DNA from: Maylandia zebra
Lineage: Eukaryota; Chordata; Actinopteri; Cichliformes; Cichlidae
Length of the DNA: 64,000 nt
Direction of reading: 5' to 3'
Assembly: GCF_041146795.1 (NCBI RefSeq)
Contig: NC_135177.1
Span: 7,232,560-7,296,559 of the forward strand
Position numbers and translations under genes: made by a program. This document shows, piece by piece, positions 33,501 through 43,270 of the stretch; within the stretch, counting starts at the first letter, position 1; each line of letters begins with the position of its first letter. Below the pieces are notes generated by a model. The model ran no database searches and was not told where the DNA came from. It saw only the letters and a list, made by a program, of their open reading frames with translations.

Positions 33501-36500
33501 AACAGGAGAAGTTTGGCGTCAGATCTGTTAACATTTTGCCTGTCTGGAGGCACATTTTCTTTTTTGTGTATGAATTTTTCAAAACATAGTTGCATAACAA
33601 AAACAACTATACATTTATCTTTGTATCTTGCTATATATCTCTATATAATAGAGAGAGAGAGACCCTCCTCTTCGCAGATCCTCTCCAAGTCATTAATGTT
33701 TCATGCCTCATGTTTGGCAACTGGAACCTTCAGCTACCTCCACAGATTTTCTATAGGATTAAGGTCTGGACACTGACTCGACCACTCCAAGACCTTAACA
33801 TGCCTCTTCTTGAGCCAATCCTTTGTTGCCTTTCGTGTTTTGGATCATTGTCATGCTGGAATACCCACCCACCCCATTTTCAATGTCCTGGCTGAGGGAA
33901 GGAGGTTCTCACCCAAGACAGTACGTGTCCCCATCTCTCCTCCTTTGATCCAGTCCCTTTGGCAGAAAAAACACCCCCAAAGCATAATGTTTCCACCTCC
34001 ATGTTTGATGGCGGGGACGGTGTTCTTGGAGTCGTAAGCCACATTCTTTCTCCTAAAACATGGCGAGTTAAGTTGATGCCAAATAGGTCTCATCTGACCA
34101 CAACACTTTACCCAGTCCTCCTCTGAATCATTGAGATGTTCAGTGGTCTGTACATGTTCTTTCCAACTGTTTTCTTGGTGACTGGGTTTCCAGCTGCCTT
34201 GAGATCATTGACAAGTTCCTCCCGAGTAGTTCTGGGTTGGTTCCACAGTGTTCTCATTATCACTGAAACTCGATGAGGTGAGCTCTTGCGTGGAGCTCCG
34301 GACCGAGGGAGATTGGCAGTTATTTTATGGTTCTTCCATCTGCGAATAATCGCACCAACGGTCGTCACCTTCTCCCCCAGCTGCTTGGCGATGGTCTTGT
34401 AGCCCATTCCAGCCTTGTGTAGCTCCACAGTCTCGTTCCTGACATCCTCAGAAAGCTCTTTGGTCCTGGCTATGGTGCAGAGTTTGGAATCTGGATGGAT
34501 TGATTGCTTCTATGGACAGTTATCTTTTATACAGGTAACAAATTAAGAAGGCTCCCAATGTCAGCTCGTTACCTGGATAAAATATACCTGGGAGCCAGAA
34601 ATCTTGCTGATTGATGGTGAGCAAATACTTATTTCATTCATGAACATTTGAATATTTCTTTTTTATTATTGTTCTGTCTCTCACTGTTCAAATAAACCTA
34701 CCGCTGAAACTATAGACTTATCTTTTCTTTGTTAGTGGGCAAAGCTACAAAATCAGTAGAGGTTCAAATAATTTGTTCCCTGACTGAGTGTCAACTAAAT
34801 TTTTGATTGTTCATACTGATCCAAGAACTCATAAAGACATACAGTATACTTATTTAGTAAGTGGTTGAGGCAGTGATCATTTCCCAAACTAGGAAACTGC
34901 TCCCTCTGAGTCAGAACAACAATAACAGTTAACATTCCACCGTTTCTCTCCTACAGTAGCATTTTGTCTTTAAATCCCATTACAGGCAGCATGTCTATTT
35001 CATTATCTCATATTTTCAACAGTTCACAACACTCCACCATTAACTCCAAATACACTGCCTTATTTTCACTCTCCCACCTTGTCTGTGGCAAGTTCATGCC
35101 AATACTTGCCATGAAAATTCACCAGAGTTTATGACACCTGGTTCATTCCTTTCGGTTTTAAGCCACAGGCTGGGGCACGTCTTTTGCTGAACGCACATGA
35201 TATGGCTACAATCCAAGCCCCCACCTATTTCTCCTGTTAACGTCTATGCAAACATAGACCCATAAGCGTCTTTCCACAGCACTCCTGTGGGAATTCAGGC
35301 TTGACTGTTATTCAAATTATATCAGGTTTCAGCTCTGGATATGTGACAGGATTCTCCTGGAGCCTCCTGTAAGACTGCCACCTACTTAGTCTCTCCTTAA
35401 ATGGTTTTGTGAGGTTTAGGTGAAAATATCTAGTAGTCCCCATCTACACCATTATTGTACAGGTAGTGAGGACAGAACGTCTTACCGATGTCCAGCACTC
35501 TCTGCTTGGCAGTGTGCTGCCTTGAGTGCCAGTATTTCCAATTCTTCAGCTGCTCATCTCTGCCCTTGTCGTCCCCAAAGACAACCATGATAACACTCTA
35601 CAGGAAAATATGAAGTAGAATAAGGTCAAATATTTCACACTACTGAGTGATCAAGTCCTCAGCCTCCTCCATCTTCCCTCACTCACCTGTACAATACTGT
35701 TCTGTGGCAGCTCAGAGCCTCCCACGGTGCACTGATCACTCCTGGATAGACTCCTATCAGCTCCATGGGATGATGTCACTCCAGTCACTCCGACTTTCCC
35801 TCTGGGCTGATGCAGGGATGATCTGAAGCCGGCCGCAGAGAGCGTCAAAGGGTAGAACTGGCCGCGGTTCAAGTAGGCCATGGGTCCTTCTCCTTGGCGT
35901 GGCCGGAGAGATAACGTGGCCTCCAGGTTGTACCGGAAGCTGTCACTGTAAGGACATAATGGGCTCCATAACTGCCATTGGTAAGATGACTACTAAAACA
36001 ATGACAGGTGAAAGTAAAATATAAAACTGAATGTTATTAAATATAGCCTTATACACTCTTCCTAATATATAGTTTAGGCTTTGAAGTCTAAATCCTGTGT
36101 GTGCCAATAAGGAAACTGGACTACAGTCATTGAACTCTTGCAATCCTTGACAATATTAATATTTGATAAAAAATTAATGACTTAAGACAATCTTTTAAAA
36201 TGAAGGACATCCTAATCTAAAAATCAAATTATATACCAGCTTCTTTCATTTTAGAAAAACTCTTTAAGTTGATGCTTGTGCACTAGAAAAACTCTATTCC
36301 TGTCATATTATCAAATTAAAGCAATCACAGCCAAATGGAGGAACTTGTTAAAACTTTAAAACTTTCACTCTAGGAGAGCAGATTAATGCCGGTGTATGTG
36401 ACTCAGTAAAAGAGGTCAAGCAACAGCAGATAGTCAGCATCACCTTTGACATACTAAACACATTACTGTCCAGAGGTAAATACTTAAATCAACATTTTAA

Positions 36501-39500
36501 TCATGGGGGGGGGGGTGAAATGAGCAGATAAGAAGATTGCGAGGAACTCTTTAAAGACACTTATGACTCTAAACAAACTTGAGCCCAACATACACTCAAC
36601 AAAAACTTTATTACTAGTGTCCCTTTTGCTTTCAGAACTGTGTTAATTCTTCATAGTGTAGATTAAACAAAGTGCTGGAAAATTTCCTCAGAGACTTTTT
36701 TTTCCACATTGCCATGACATGCCGTGATTTCCGGGGCTGCACATCCACGATGAACATCTCCAGTTCTACCCAAAGTTGCTCCACTGGATTGAGATCTGAT
36801 AATTGCGGACACGAGTACAGTGAACTCATTGCCATGTTCAAGAAGCCGCTTTGAGATGCTTTGAGTTTTTTGACATCATTATCCTGCAGGAAGCAGCCAT
36901 GAGAAGATGGTACACTGTGGTCAAAGGGATGGAGGTAGACAGCAACAACACTCAGGTAGTGCTGTGGAGTGTAAGCGACACTGTTGGCACTAAGGCATCT
37001 GCAGTGCAAAGAAAATATCTCCCACGCCGTCACACCACCACCAGCCTGAACCGTTGATTCAGTGCAGGATGGATCCATGCTTTCATGTTGTTTAAATTAG
37101 GTCTTAACCATCCACCTATTGGAGCCAAAATCATCAAAATCATCCAACCACGCAATGTTTTTTCCAATCCTCTATTGTCCGATTTTGATTCCTACTGTCT
37201 TCTTCTTAGCGGGCAGAGCAGCTGTAGCCACAACACACTGAACCACAGTTCAGTGTGTTGTGTGTTCAGAGATGCTCTTCTTTTTTGGAACAAGTGGTTA
37301 TTTGAGTTACTGCTGCCTTCCTATCATTTCAAGGCAGTCTAGCCATTCTCCTCCAACCTCTGTCACTTAAATCACCTTTCTTCTTCATTCTGATGCTTAA
37401 CTTGAACTTCAGCAATTCATCTTGACCATGTCTGCTTGTCTGAATGCATCCAGTTGCTGCCAAGTGATTGGCTGATCAGATCATATTGTGTTAACAAGCA
37501 ATTGAACATTGCATTGCATTTTGTACCAAACAGCGTGGCCAGTGAGTGTGTGTCTGGGCCGCATAGATTCATTGAAACACACCGAAACCCTGGTTAACCT
37601 TAAAAAACACACATTGCAGTTTCTTTAGACTTAAACCCCCACATACACCATTCTTCCAAAGCACTGAATGAAGGTTAATCCAATGCTGAAAATAGTTCCA
37701 TAAGTTCCGCCTGCAGTGTCATGTTAAGGAAACTGTGACTGACTTTACAGGTTTTATTTTGTTTATAATGTTTTGCATGTTTTGATTTGATAGCTTTACG
37801 CAGGATGCCCTTCGTGATGCAATGAATGTGGTTGCAGCTTCACAGAACAATCACAGTAAATGGGGAAACTTAAACGGTGTTTATGTTTTTTCCCCACATG
37901 AGATTTGTTGGCAATTTTTTTTTTAAAAAGCACCTAAAATTCATAGTCATTCTTCTCTCAGGATAAGATGTGTGCACATAAATGTTATTCTAATTTTTTG
38001 TAGTATCGCCATGTTTTTAAACTTACGCTGGTAGACTGTGGTGAAATTCATCGACTCCCGAGGAAGAATTTTTATGGTACATCTGTAAAAGAAGATACTA
38101 ATGAGCAAACTATTCATGTAAAAAGAAATAATAATGAAAAAGGAGTTTGTATCAAATAAAAAAAAAATCTTATCAGTATCAACAAAACTTGTATAGCAAC
38201 AACCAACAATTCTATTCAGATTAGGTCTGACCTCTTTTTCCACTGGCTCCTCATACGTGCTGTCCAGACTGCTCCTCTGTTCGTCTTTCAAATAGCCAGT
38301 GAGGGACATATCATAACAGCTTTGCTCATACAGCCTCCTTATTTGGTCTCTAGGCTCTTTTTGGCAGGTGCCACCAGAAAATGAAAGTGGCATGGGGGCC
38401 TGGCTTTCTGTCTTGACCAGAGCAAGAGGTCCATTCTCTCCACCTTTACCATCTCCTTCTCTAGAATCTCCTGCGTGGCTTTCAGCTCCATATTTGTAGC
38501 CCTGCTGGTGCTCAGTGGTTGTGCTGTTGTTTAAAGAGAGGTTAACAGGCAGTGACACCATAGCTTGAAGCTGGTGACCCACCATGTCCAACTTTCCGCA
38601 GTTGCTGTGCCCATGAGCAGAAGGCTCTGTGGGCTTAATGGCACTGGGTGTATACCGCTTCTCTCTGGGAACCTGAAAGGATTATGACAAGTCCAGAAGC
38701 AATTCAGACCTAAAATAAATCAGATCATTGTATGTGGCAATGTCCTTTATTATTCTTTGTTTCATACCTTATAGTAGTCATACAGCACCCCTAGAGCTGC
38801 TGGACTGTTCTCATCTCCATTGATGTTCATCATGGCCTTTGAGGCAGCTGTCAGTGGGTTCTCCAGGAAGATTTTCCATGCCTAAAATAAATCAGATAAT
38901 TATAAGTGGCAATATCCTTTATTCTTCTTTGTTTCATACCTTATAGTAGTCATACAGCACCCCTAGAGCTGCTGGACTGTCCTCATCTCCATTGATGTTC
39001 ATCATGGCCTTTGAGGCTTCTGTCAGTGGGTTCTCCAGGAAGGTTTTCCATGCCTCATCCTCACTGCCGAGCGGTTTGCGATGGGCCACCGACACTTCGT
39101 TTGGTACCACCACCACCAGCCTTTTGCTGGGAACGACCGATGGGAAAAGACAGAGAGGCATGTTATTACTACAAAGTCATTCTTTCATTAACAGAAGCCA
39201 GTGCCAAGCCACTAAAAATGCCCCAGGCTGTTTCTCACCAGACTTCACTCAAATTGCCTGCTCCATGTGGAGCATGTTTATTTAAGTCCACTTTTGCTGG
39301 TATATCTTTAAAAATGAACCAGTGGAAATGAAGTCATTCAGAGATATTGGCATGAAGATAAATTTCGTCTGACATCGTGGTAGTTCTTAATTTTCAAATT
39401 TTTGTGAAATCTTTCATAATAATGAAAGCATAAACGAAACCAGTAACGTTTATGTGCAGGTACGTGAACGGTAATTAACTCATTCTAAAATAAATTATAT

Positions 39501-39666
39501 TAGTTTAGTTTAGTAATTTGTGTCCCTGGGGGTGTTTATATAGCATAGGCTCCAGTGCACATCTACTAGCAAGAAGACAAAAAATATATCTAAAAGGAAC
39601 TGGACTAAAACTGACAGAAGTTATTATCAGTGATGCTAAAACTTTCTCTTACCTGTCCAGGTCCAT
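19117..39666 (-). CDS. grhl2: Grainyhead-like 2 transcription factor (15 coding exons plus one duplicated exon)
   Basis: Minus-strand coding exons in order: 39653-39666, 38940-39126, 38232-38672, 38027-38082, 35687-35945, 35486-35597, 33391-33482, 21319-21480, 21151-21208, 20797-20933, 20590-20627, 20274-20365, 20102-20187, 19566-19630, 19117-19231. They sum to 637 aa in perfect phase, against about 625 for human GRHL2. An extra in-frame exon at 38768-38881 would make 675. The N-terminal activation region has SEDEAWK and LENPLT. The CP2-type DNA-binding domain shows [29 protein letters not shown] and [17 protein letters not shown] ubiquitin-like dimerisation end has [14 protein letters not shown] and [13 protein letters not shown]2 activates epithelial junction genes such as cadherin in the nucleus. 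Neighbours ncald and znf706 identify grhl2 rather than grhl1 or grhl3. The exon 3 donor (GTCAGA) is weak. Intron 7 is swollen to 11.9 kb by transposons. Confidence 0.95.
20706..20773. repeat. (TG)n microsatellite in a grhl2 intron
   Basis: This TG run of about 68 bases lies in the 169-bp grhl2 intron between exons 20797-20933 and 20590-20627. In the transcribed (minus) direction it reads (CA)n and starts only about 24 bases after the 5' splice site. Confidence 0.95.
21600..22203 (-). mobile_element. LINE fragment, reverse-transcriptase C-terminal part (RTE/Rex3-like)
   Basis: The plus strand carries phrases such as GCAGAGGAGCAGCTCTACTC, TTGTATCCGCGACCTAAT and CTCGTGAACAAGACCCC, known from a very common fish LINE. 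On the minus strand these decode to the region after the polymerase core: [28 protein letters not shown] and RSRIQAVEM. Frames are broken, so it is a dead 5'- and 3'-trimmed copy. A second, shorter fragment of the same family is at 52255-52450. The clade assignment is from memory. Confidence 0.65.
22560..23663 (-). mobile_element. 5'-truncated LINE with an open RT C-terminal frame (Rex1/L2-like)
   Basis: A minus-strand frame open from 23747 to 22791 encodes, from about 23663, [10 protein letters not shown] (the catalytic YADD of reverse transcriptase). Thumb and C-terminal sequence follow: [41 protein letters not shown] and [10 protein letters not shown]. The element therefore begins almost exactly at YADD, with fingers and endonuclease absent, which is typical 5' truncation. 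The 3' UTR at 22560-22790 has AACCTTTATTTAACCAGG read on the plus strand and ends in an ATTT-rich tract. About 290 uninterrupted codons suggest a fairly recent insertion. The first residues of the long frame belong to flanking hAT DNA. Clade within the Jockey/L2/Rex group is uncertain. Confidence 0.8.
23639..23682. repeat. Perfect 19-bp inverted repeat at the LINE 5' junction
   Basis: Arms at 23639-23657 and 23664-23682 are exact reverse complements around a 6-base loop (ATGATA). The left arm is the YADD-coding end of the LINE and the right arm repeats it in reverse at the border with hAT DNA. This looks like a short inversion or fold-back formed when the LINE integrated. Confidence 0.85.
24541..24590. 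repeat. (CAA)n(CAC)n expansion inside LTR 2
   Basis: All LTRs carry a short CAACAACAAC block near their middle. In LTR 2 it is expanded and followed by CAC repeats, which explains why this LTR is about 30 bases longer than its sisters. It gives the minus-strand frames poly-Leu/Val stretches that are artefacts. Confidence 0.85.
25388..26669 (+). CDS. Harbinger (HARBI1-like) DDE transposase, 4 exons, intact
   Basis: Exons are 25388-25820, 25897-26009, 26095-26206 and 26287-26669. Phases close to a 346-aa protein, the length of HARBI1-type nucleases (about 349). The N-terminal third (MACPFLEEP onward) holds a helix-turn-helix-like region with SKATVCRAV. The DDE_4 catalytic residues are all present: D154 in [10 protein letters not shown]204 in [11 protein letters not shown] and E265 in [11 protein letters not shown]. 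The late motif CVILHNIA is typical of the family. The enzyme would cut at the element's ends with help from the Myb-like partner encoded 90 bases downstream on the other strand. Introns are 76-85 bases with GT-AG ends. I found no stop or frameshift. Expression or activity is not shown by sequence. It could be a recently silenced copy. Confidence 0.9.
26759..27940 (-). pseudogene. Harbinger Myb/SANT-like DNA-binding protein, frameshifted
   Basis: Minus-strand gene of the Harbinger. Exon 1 starts at 27940 ([20 protein letters not shown]) and would end at 27769. Exon 2 is 27650-27580 ([19 protein letters not shown]). Exon 3 starts at 27407 ([20 protein letters not shown], then [12 protein letters not shown]). 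A further exon at about 26965-26910 reads [20 protein letters not shown]. The last, about 26842-26759, reads [19 protein letters not shown] and ends in TAA. In exon 1 the frame of [11 protein letters not shown] is one base out of step with the start. The break lies at a run of six T on the plus strand (27836-27841), so a one-base loss there is the likely cause. In the family this protein carries the transposase to the nucleus and to the element's ends. Sequencing error in the homopolymer is possible. The later exon borders are approximate. Confidence 0.75.
30332..30560. repeat. LINE (L2-like) fragment beside the hAT element
   Basis: The words AACAACCTCAGTTTTGTCTG, GGTCTTTATGTCTTTTAGAC and CTGGGTATTATCTGTATAGC belong to the same long fish repeat family as the 3600-4150 relic, as I remember it. 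No open frame is present. The hAT element appears to have inserted at or within the edge of this fragment. Confidence 0.5.
30561..33390 (-). other. Rest of grhl2 intron 7, no gene seen
   Basis: This lies between the nested transposons and the exon at 33391-33482. There are several short open frames but none with recognisable motifs. A C-rich tract sits just after the donor of the upstream exon (33380-33386). Confidence 0.6.
33640..34790 (-). mobile_element. Tc1-like transposon relic in a grhl2 intron
   Basis: Read on the minus strand from about 34490, the frame gives [20 protein letters not shown], then [17 protein letters not shown] and RRWKNHK, the paired helix-turn-helix of Tc1 transposases. 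After a stop it continues in another frame with [13 protein letters not shown] (34093-33851) and then HDNDPKH, the second catalytic Asp region. Stops and frameshifts make it inactive. The right end (about 34763-34788) shows GGTTCAAATAATTTGTTCCC, a Tc1-like terminal sequence. The left end dissolves in a TATA/GA-rich tract near 33630 and no matching repeat was found, so it is truncated there. Confidence 0.85.
36590..37552 (-). mobile_element. Second Tc1-like transposon relic (different family)
   Basis: The minus-strand frame 37078-36632 reads [15 protein letters not shown], then a degraded middle with FLQDNDVKK and [15 protein letters not shown], the DD34E end of a Tc1-like transposase. Further upstream (37100-37500) broken frames match the N-terminal part of the same family. 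The ends are CACTCAACAAAAACTTTATT near 36595 and GGCCAGTGAGTGTGTGT near 37540, a decayed inverted-repeat pair. It lies in the grhl2 intron between exons 35687-35945 and 38027-38082. It differs from the 33.6-kb relic in sequence, so the two arrived separately. Confidence 0.85.
38709..39052. repeat. 172-bp direct tandem duplication covering a grhl2 exon end
   Basis: Copies are 38709-38880 and 38881-39052. Each holds the 3' part of coding exon 2, its donor site and intron sequence down to CCTAAAATAAATC. Counting by eye they differ at about nine positions with no length change, so the event is not a fresh assembly error. The junction of the copies creates the TTATTTTAG acceptor used by the extra exon. 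Confidence 0.92.
38768..38881 (-). other. grhl2: Duplicated grhl2 exon (in-frame extra copy of coding exon 2)
   Basis: This is a 38-codon, phase 0-0 exon candidate lying between coding exon 2 (38940-39126) and the next exon (38232-38672). It starts after a good acceptor (TTATTTTAG) and ends at the same GTATG donor as exon 2. It encodes [18 protein letters not shown], then [13 protein letters not shown] and VLYDYYK, differing from the exon 2 copy at three residues (T to I, E to A, D to N). Splicing exon 2 to this copy would repeat 38 residues of the activation region. Joining exon 1 directly to it would shift the frame, so it can only be an added exon. The intron between the two copies is only 58 bases (38882-38939), which may be too short to splice efficiently. 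Confidence 0.75.
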
Positions 39667-40700
39667 GTTGCTTCAAGTCCCTGCTGTTTTCTAGGATTGC
39701 TAGAGAAACTGGACTTTCAAGTTAGTGCAGGTAAGTTTGTGTGGGAAACTGCAAAAATGAGCCCGGGAAAGGCTGGCTCTATTTAAGGTCTCACTAAAAA
39801 CCGCCAATGAAATCCTCTGGATCCTCGCGAACACATTTCCCGATGCCCATAGTGTAAGAAGAAAATGTCCATATTAAAAACAAACAAACAAACAAAAACA
39901 AAACAAATCGATAATAATCCGTATAAATGGAGACAGGGGTGTATTCTGTTTGGAAAAGGTGATCAATTAAGACCGAGGTAGTACAGCACCTAAGGCAGGA
40001 TAAACGAGGAAACGAAAGCTATCCCTGTGATTGGTGATATACTTCTAAGCGTCGTAGTACAGGACTGCTCCCCATTGGTGAATGGAAAGCAGAAAGGCGT
40101 GTCTTGAAAAATAGGTAAAAGGTGGACTGCCCAACGTTAAATTATATATAATGTACGTTGTTGTATGTACGTGTTGTTTTTTGGTGGGGTTCTGTGTGTG
40201 TTTAAAAACAAGCCCGTGAGCAGCAAAACAGAAAAAAACGAAAACACACGCTCTTCCAACTCAATTTGATATTTTAATTGGCTATATTGGTGATATTAAC
40301 GGTGTCATAAAATGTATTTTACGAAAGCTTATGAATATCATCTTAATTGTTAATTGGCGTAAGAGAAAACTATGGTGGCTGTTCCTTCGTGTTGTATCGC
40401 GACACCTTGTGGCATGCATTTGTCTTGCACCTTGAAGGGAAAACTGTTATACATTTGCTGAGTTCAAAGGTGTTTTGCTATTCTTGTTGTTTTTCGGAAA
40501 TGTATTTTTGTGGTTAAATAACTACTTTACGTTTTATTACGCCAATTTTTCTTCCTGGGAAATGTTCCTCCTGTAAAGAAAGATGGAGCCTTCATGTGCT
40601 GTCAGTAAAGCCCCCAACTTGATTCGTGTAGAACTGTCATGATTTGGGGTTTACTGGAAATCTTTGAATGCATCATAGTTCATGGTTTGGGCATGCGCAC
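39667..40700. promoter_or_regulatory. Head-to-head intergenic region of grhl2 and znf706
   Basis: About 1 kb separates the grhl2 start codon (39666, minus) from the likely znf706 first exon (about 40700, plus). A TATA-like word (TTAAATA on the minus strand near 39780) lies about 115 bases before the grhl2 ATG. The grhl2 transcription start and the znf706 start are not defined. No gene is visible between them. Confidence 0.45.
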
Positions 40701-40810
40701 TAGTGCGGTGACGCCAAACGGCAGGGATAGGCGAGAGTTCCAGAGGACTCAGCGTAGTGCTGCTTCAGTTTAGTGATTGTCTTCACTGATACAAGTACTT
40801 TTTTTAACTG
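40700..40810 (+). other. znf706: Probable non-coding first exon of znf706
   Basis: A CpG-containing stretch (GCACTAGTGCGGTGACGCC) is followed by a donor at 40811 (AACTG then GTAAGG). The matching acceptor is TTTTGGCAG ending at 41722, 14 bases before the znf706 ATG. An alternative acceptor is CATTTCAG ending at 41597. The exon start is approximate. Confidence 0.45.
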
Positions 40811-41736
40811 GTAAGGTATTTACAAAACGCCTAGTAGTACGTTTTAGTGCTCAGTGTCTACTTAAAGTCGTGTTCATTGTATGTGTCAATGTATTATCCA
40901 AGCTACCGGATAGCAACCGGCTAACTGAATGCTAGTGTCTCTGAATTAGTACGAAAAGAAATGTATGGTTACATTTTTTTTCTAAAAAAAAAAAAAAAGT
41001 TATTTTAGTGTTATCAAGATGTCTCCGAAGTGAGAAAAACGGTAGTTGAAGTTGTTAAGACTAAAGCAGCATTTTCAAATAACGTTAGCCTTGAATGGGC
41101 ACTGCATGGCGAGGACTGTCCTTACATCACCCACCGTGGTCAGTGGTGGACGATATTTTAACTTAAATATTTGCTGATTAAGGTAATGCAATGTGGCAAC
41201 TGAAAAGAGACATCAACACTTATTTTGTGACGTGCTTATTATTCGAATAGCTGACTGATTCTGGTTTGATGATAGTAAACGAGTTCGGCTTTAAAAATGT
41301 CGCTCAGAAACAGAGTTCATACAGTCCCTACAATACTGACCTAAATCTTATAGTCTGTCTATAATAACTTTGAAAATGAGCATTTAGATTTTCTTTGGGG
41401 AAATTTCCGAGATAATTGCCTGATGCATGTGACCCAAAAAGCAACAGTTAGCCTAGTTCCAAACGGCGTTTCACAGCCGCTGCTGCCTTGCACGTTTTGA
41501 AGTCTAGTTAAGTTAGGAGACAGGTATGCTTCAGCTGTAAATAATTAATAGTTCTTAAGCCAAACCCTCAGCTGCTGTCACTTCTCTGCATTTCAGGATG
41601 GTGTGGCTTTTATTCCCTTGGTGCCTTGCATTTCCCTTCACCTTCCCTAAAGTCATTGTATTAGAGGCTTGTCATCTTCTTGCTAGTGCTGTGTTGATTA
41701 AATTGTTGTATATTTTTGGCAGGTGGAACATCAGAA

Positions 41737-43270
41737 ATGGCCCGTGGGCACCAAAAGTTCCAGTCCCAGCAGAAAAACGCCAAAAAGCAGGCAGAGATCA
41801 AGAAGAGTAAAGGCCATGACCAGAAGGCTGCAGCTAAGGCTGCTTTAGTATACACATGCACCGTGTGTCGGGTATGGGCTAAAGCTGACATTAGCAGCAT
41901 TAGCTAACATTTAACCATGTAGTTAGGATGGAACTCACTACACAGGAGGCTGGCAAATCACTGCAGTGGATTTGATCATATTGTTTGCAATGTGATTAAG
42001 TCAATACCTATACCATATCTCATTTCACACTTCACTGTAACACTGAAGTTGGAAGTTATACCTCCCAGCCAGCTACCTTAAATAACTTCACCATGTTATG
42101 TGATTACTAGGTATGATCTCATTTCAGTAAAGTCTAGGTCAGTAAGCTTTCCTAGACTGAGTTAGAATTGCTTGGCATTTCTTATATTTTGTAAACAATC
42201 AAATATAAAACATTAAGAGTAGAACAGAAGTGAGTCACAAGCTGAAAGCAGATCACAACCGAGATTGGATTCATCCCAGTGCTGTTTTACCTGGACAGCA
42301 TGGATTTGTGCAGGTTTATAATTGACAGCTTATTGATAAAGTATGCCAAGCTAACAGGTCATAGTAATCTTACAGCCCCCCCACCCCCCTTCAAGTTTCA
42401 ACTACATCTCTACGATTGTTAGAAAGGTGTGATGGAAAGTGGTTAAAATCCCTTTCTAATACCCTCATACACCTTTTGCTTCTCTTTTCACACCTGTGCC
42501 AAGGACGGTCAGCTTTTCTTGTCACTGCCGTCATCTGACACACAGGTGGTGGCATGCAATGCTGCTCGGTTGGCACAGCACTGCCCAATGTTTAGCATAA
42601 ATGACATCAGCTTCTGCTCTTCCTGGAAGAATGAAGCGACAAATGCAGGCAATTTGTTTTTGATTTTACCTGCATTCAGTGGGACAAACAGATTTTCTGT
42701 CTCTGAGACCATTTCACAGTCATGTTCTCTTCAGTGCTTGTCCAGAATCGGACTGCTTTTGAAATTTGTCAGAACTCCAGGCGATTTTCCTCTTCACCAG
42801 TCTGTGTTTGCTCCTGGATTGACTGACCAGGTTGAAGTCAAACATGAGCTGTCATGCTACATCCTGTTTACATGTTTTAACTGGAAAACTCACCAGGCAA
42901 CGTGACTTTCTGTATTACCTGTAAATAAGTTTCTGTGTTTCCTCTAGCCATTTATCACTTATCCAAGCGATTACAGAGCGGCAGCAGCTCAAAGCCTTAA
43001 CAATGACTAAACAAGCTGGTGTTTGTAATGTAATCTAATATCCAACCAGTCGAGATCATATTGTGAAACACCTTTTGTCTCATATTATGGTTTTGCTGAT
43101 ATATCTGAGTAAACTGATGTCATTCTCATTGATGTCGTCTTTTTTTTTTTTTTTTTTTTTTTTCCCTTTACCAGACACAAATGCCCGACCCGAAGACCTT
43201 TAAGCAGCACTTTGAAAGCAAACATCCAAAGTCTCCAATGCCCCCAGAGTTGGTTGGTGTGGAGGCGTAA
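41737..43270 (+). CDS. znf706: Zinc finger protein 706 (2 coding exons)
   Basis: Exons 41737-41871 and 43175-43270 encode 76 aa, exactly the length of vertebrate ZNF706. The protein starts MARGHQKFQSQQKNAKKQ and is very basic for its first 35 residues. A single C2H2 finger follows (CTVCR...HFESKH), whose second half is in exon 2 (MPDPKTFKQHFESKHPK). It ends LVGVEA. The donor is GTATGG. The acceptor follows an unusually pure run of 24 T (43140-43163). In mammals this small nuclear protein has been linked to exit from stem-cell self-renewal, and its biochemical role is poorly known. It lies head to head with grhl2 and upstream of the 14-3-3 gene, as at the human locus. Confidence 0.96.

Noticed and set aside
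38934-39161. A grhl2 start at the ATG within the 75-codon frame (MPLCLFPS...)
   Set aside because: Those first residues are intron sequence including the acceptor CGTTCCCAG. The true start is the ATG at 39666-39664, which joins in phase at 39126.
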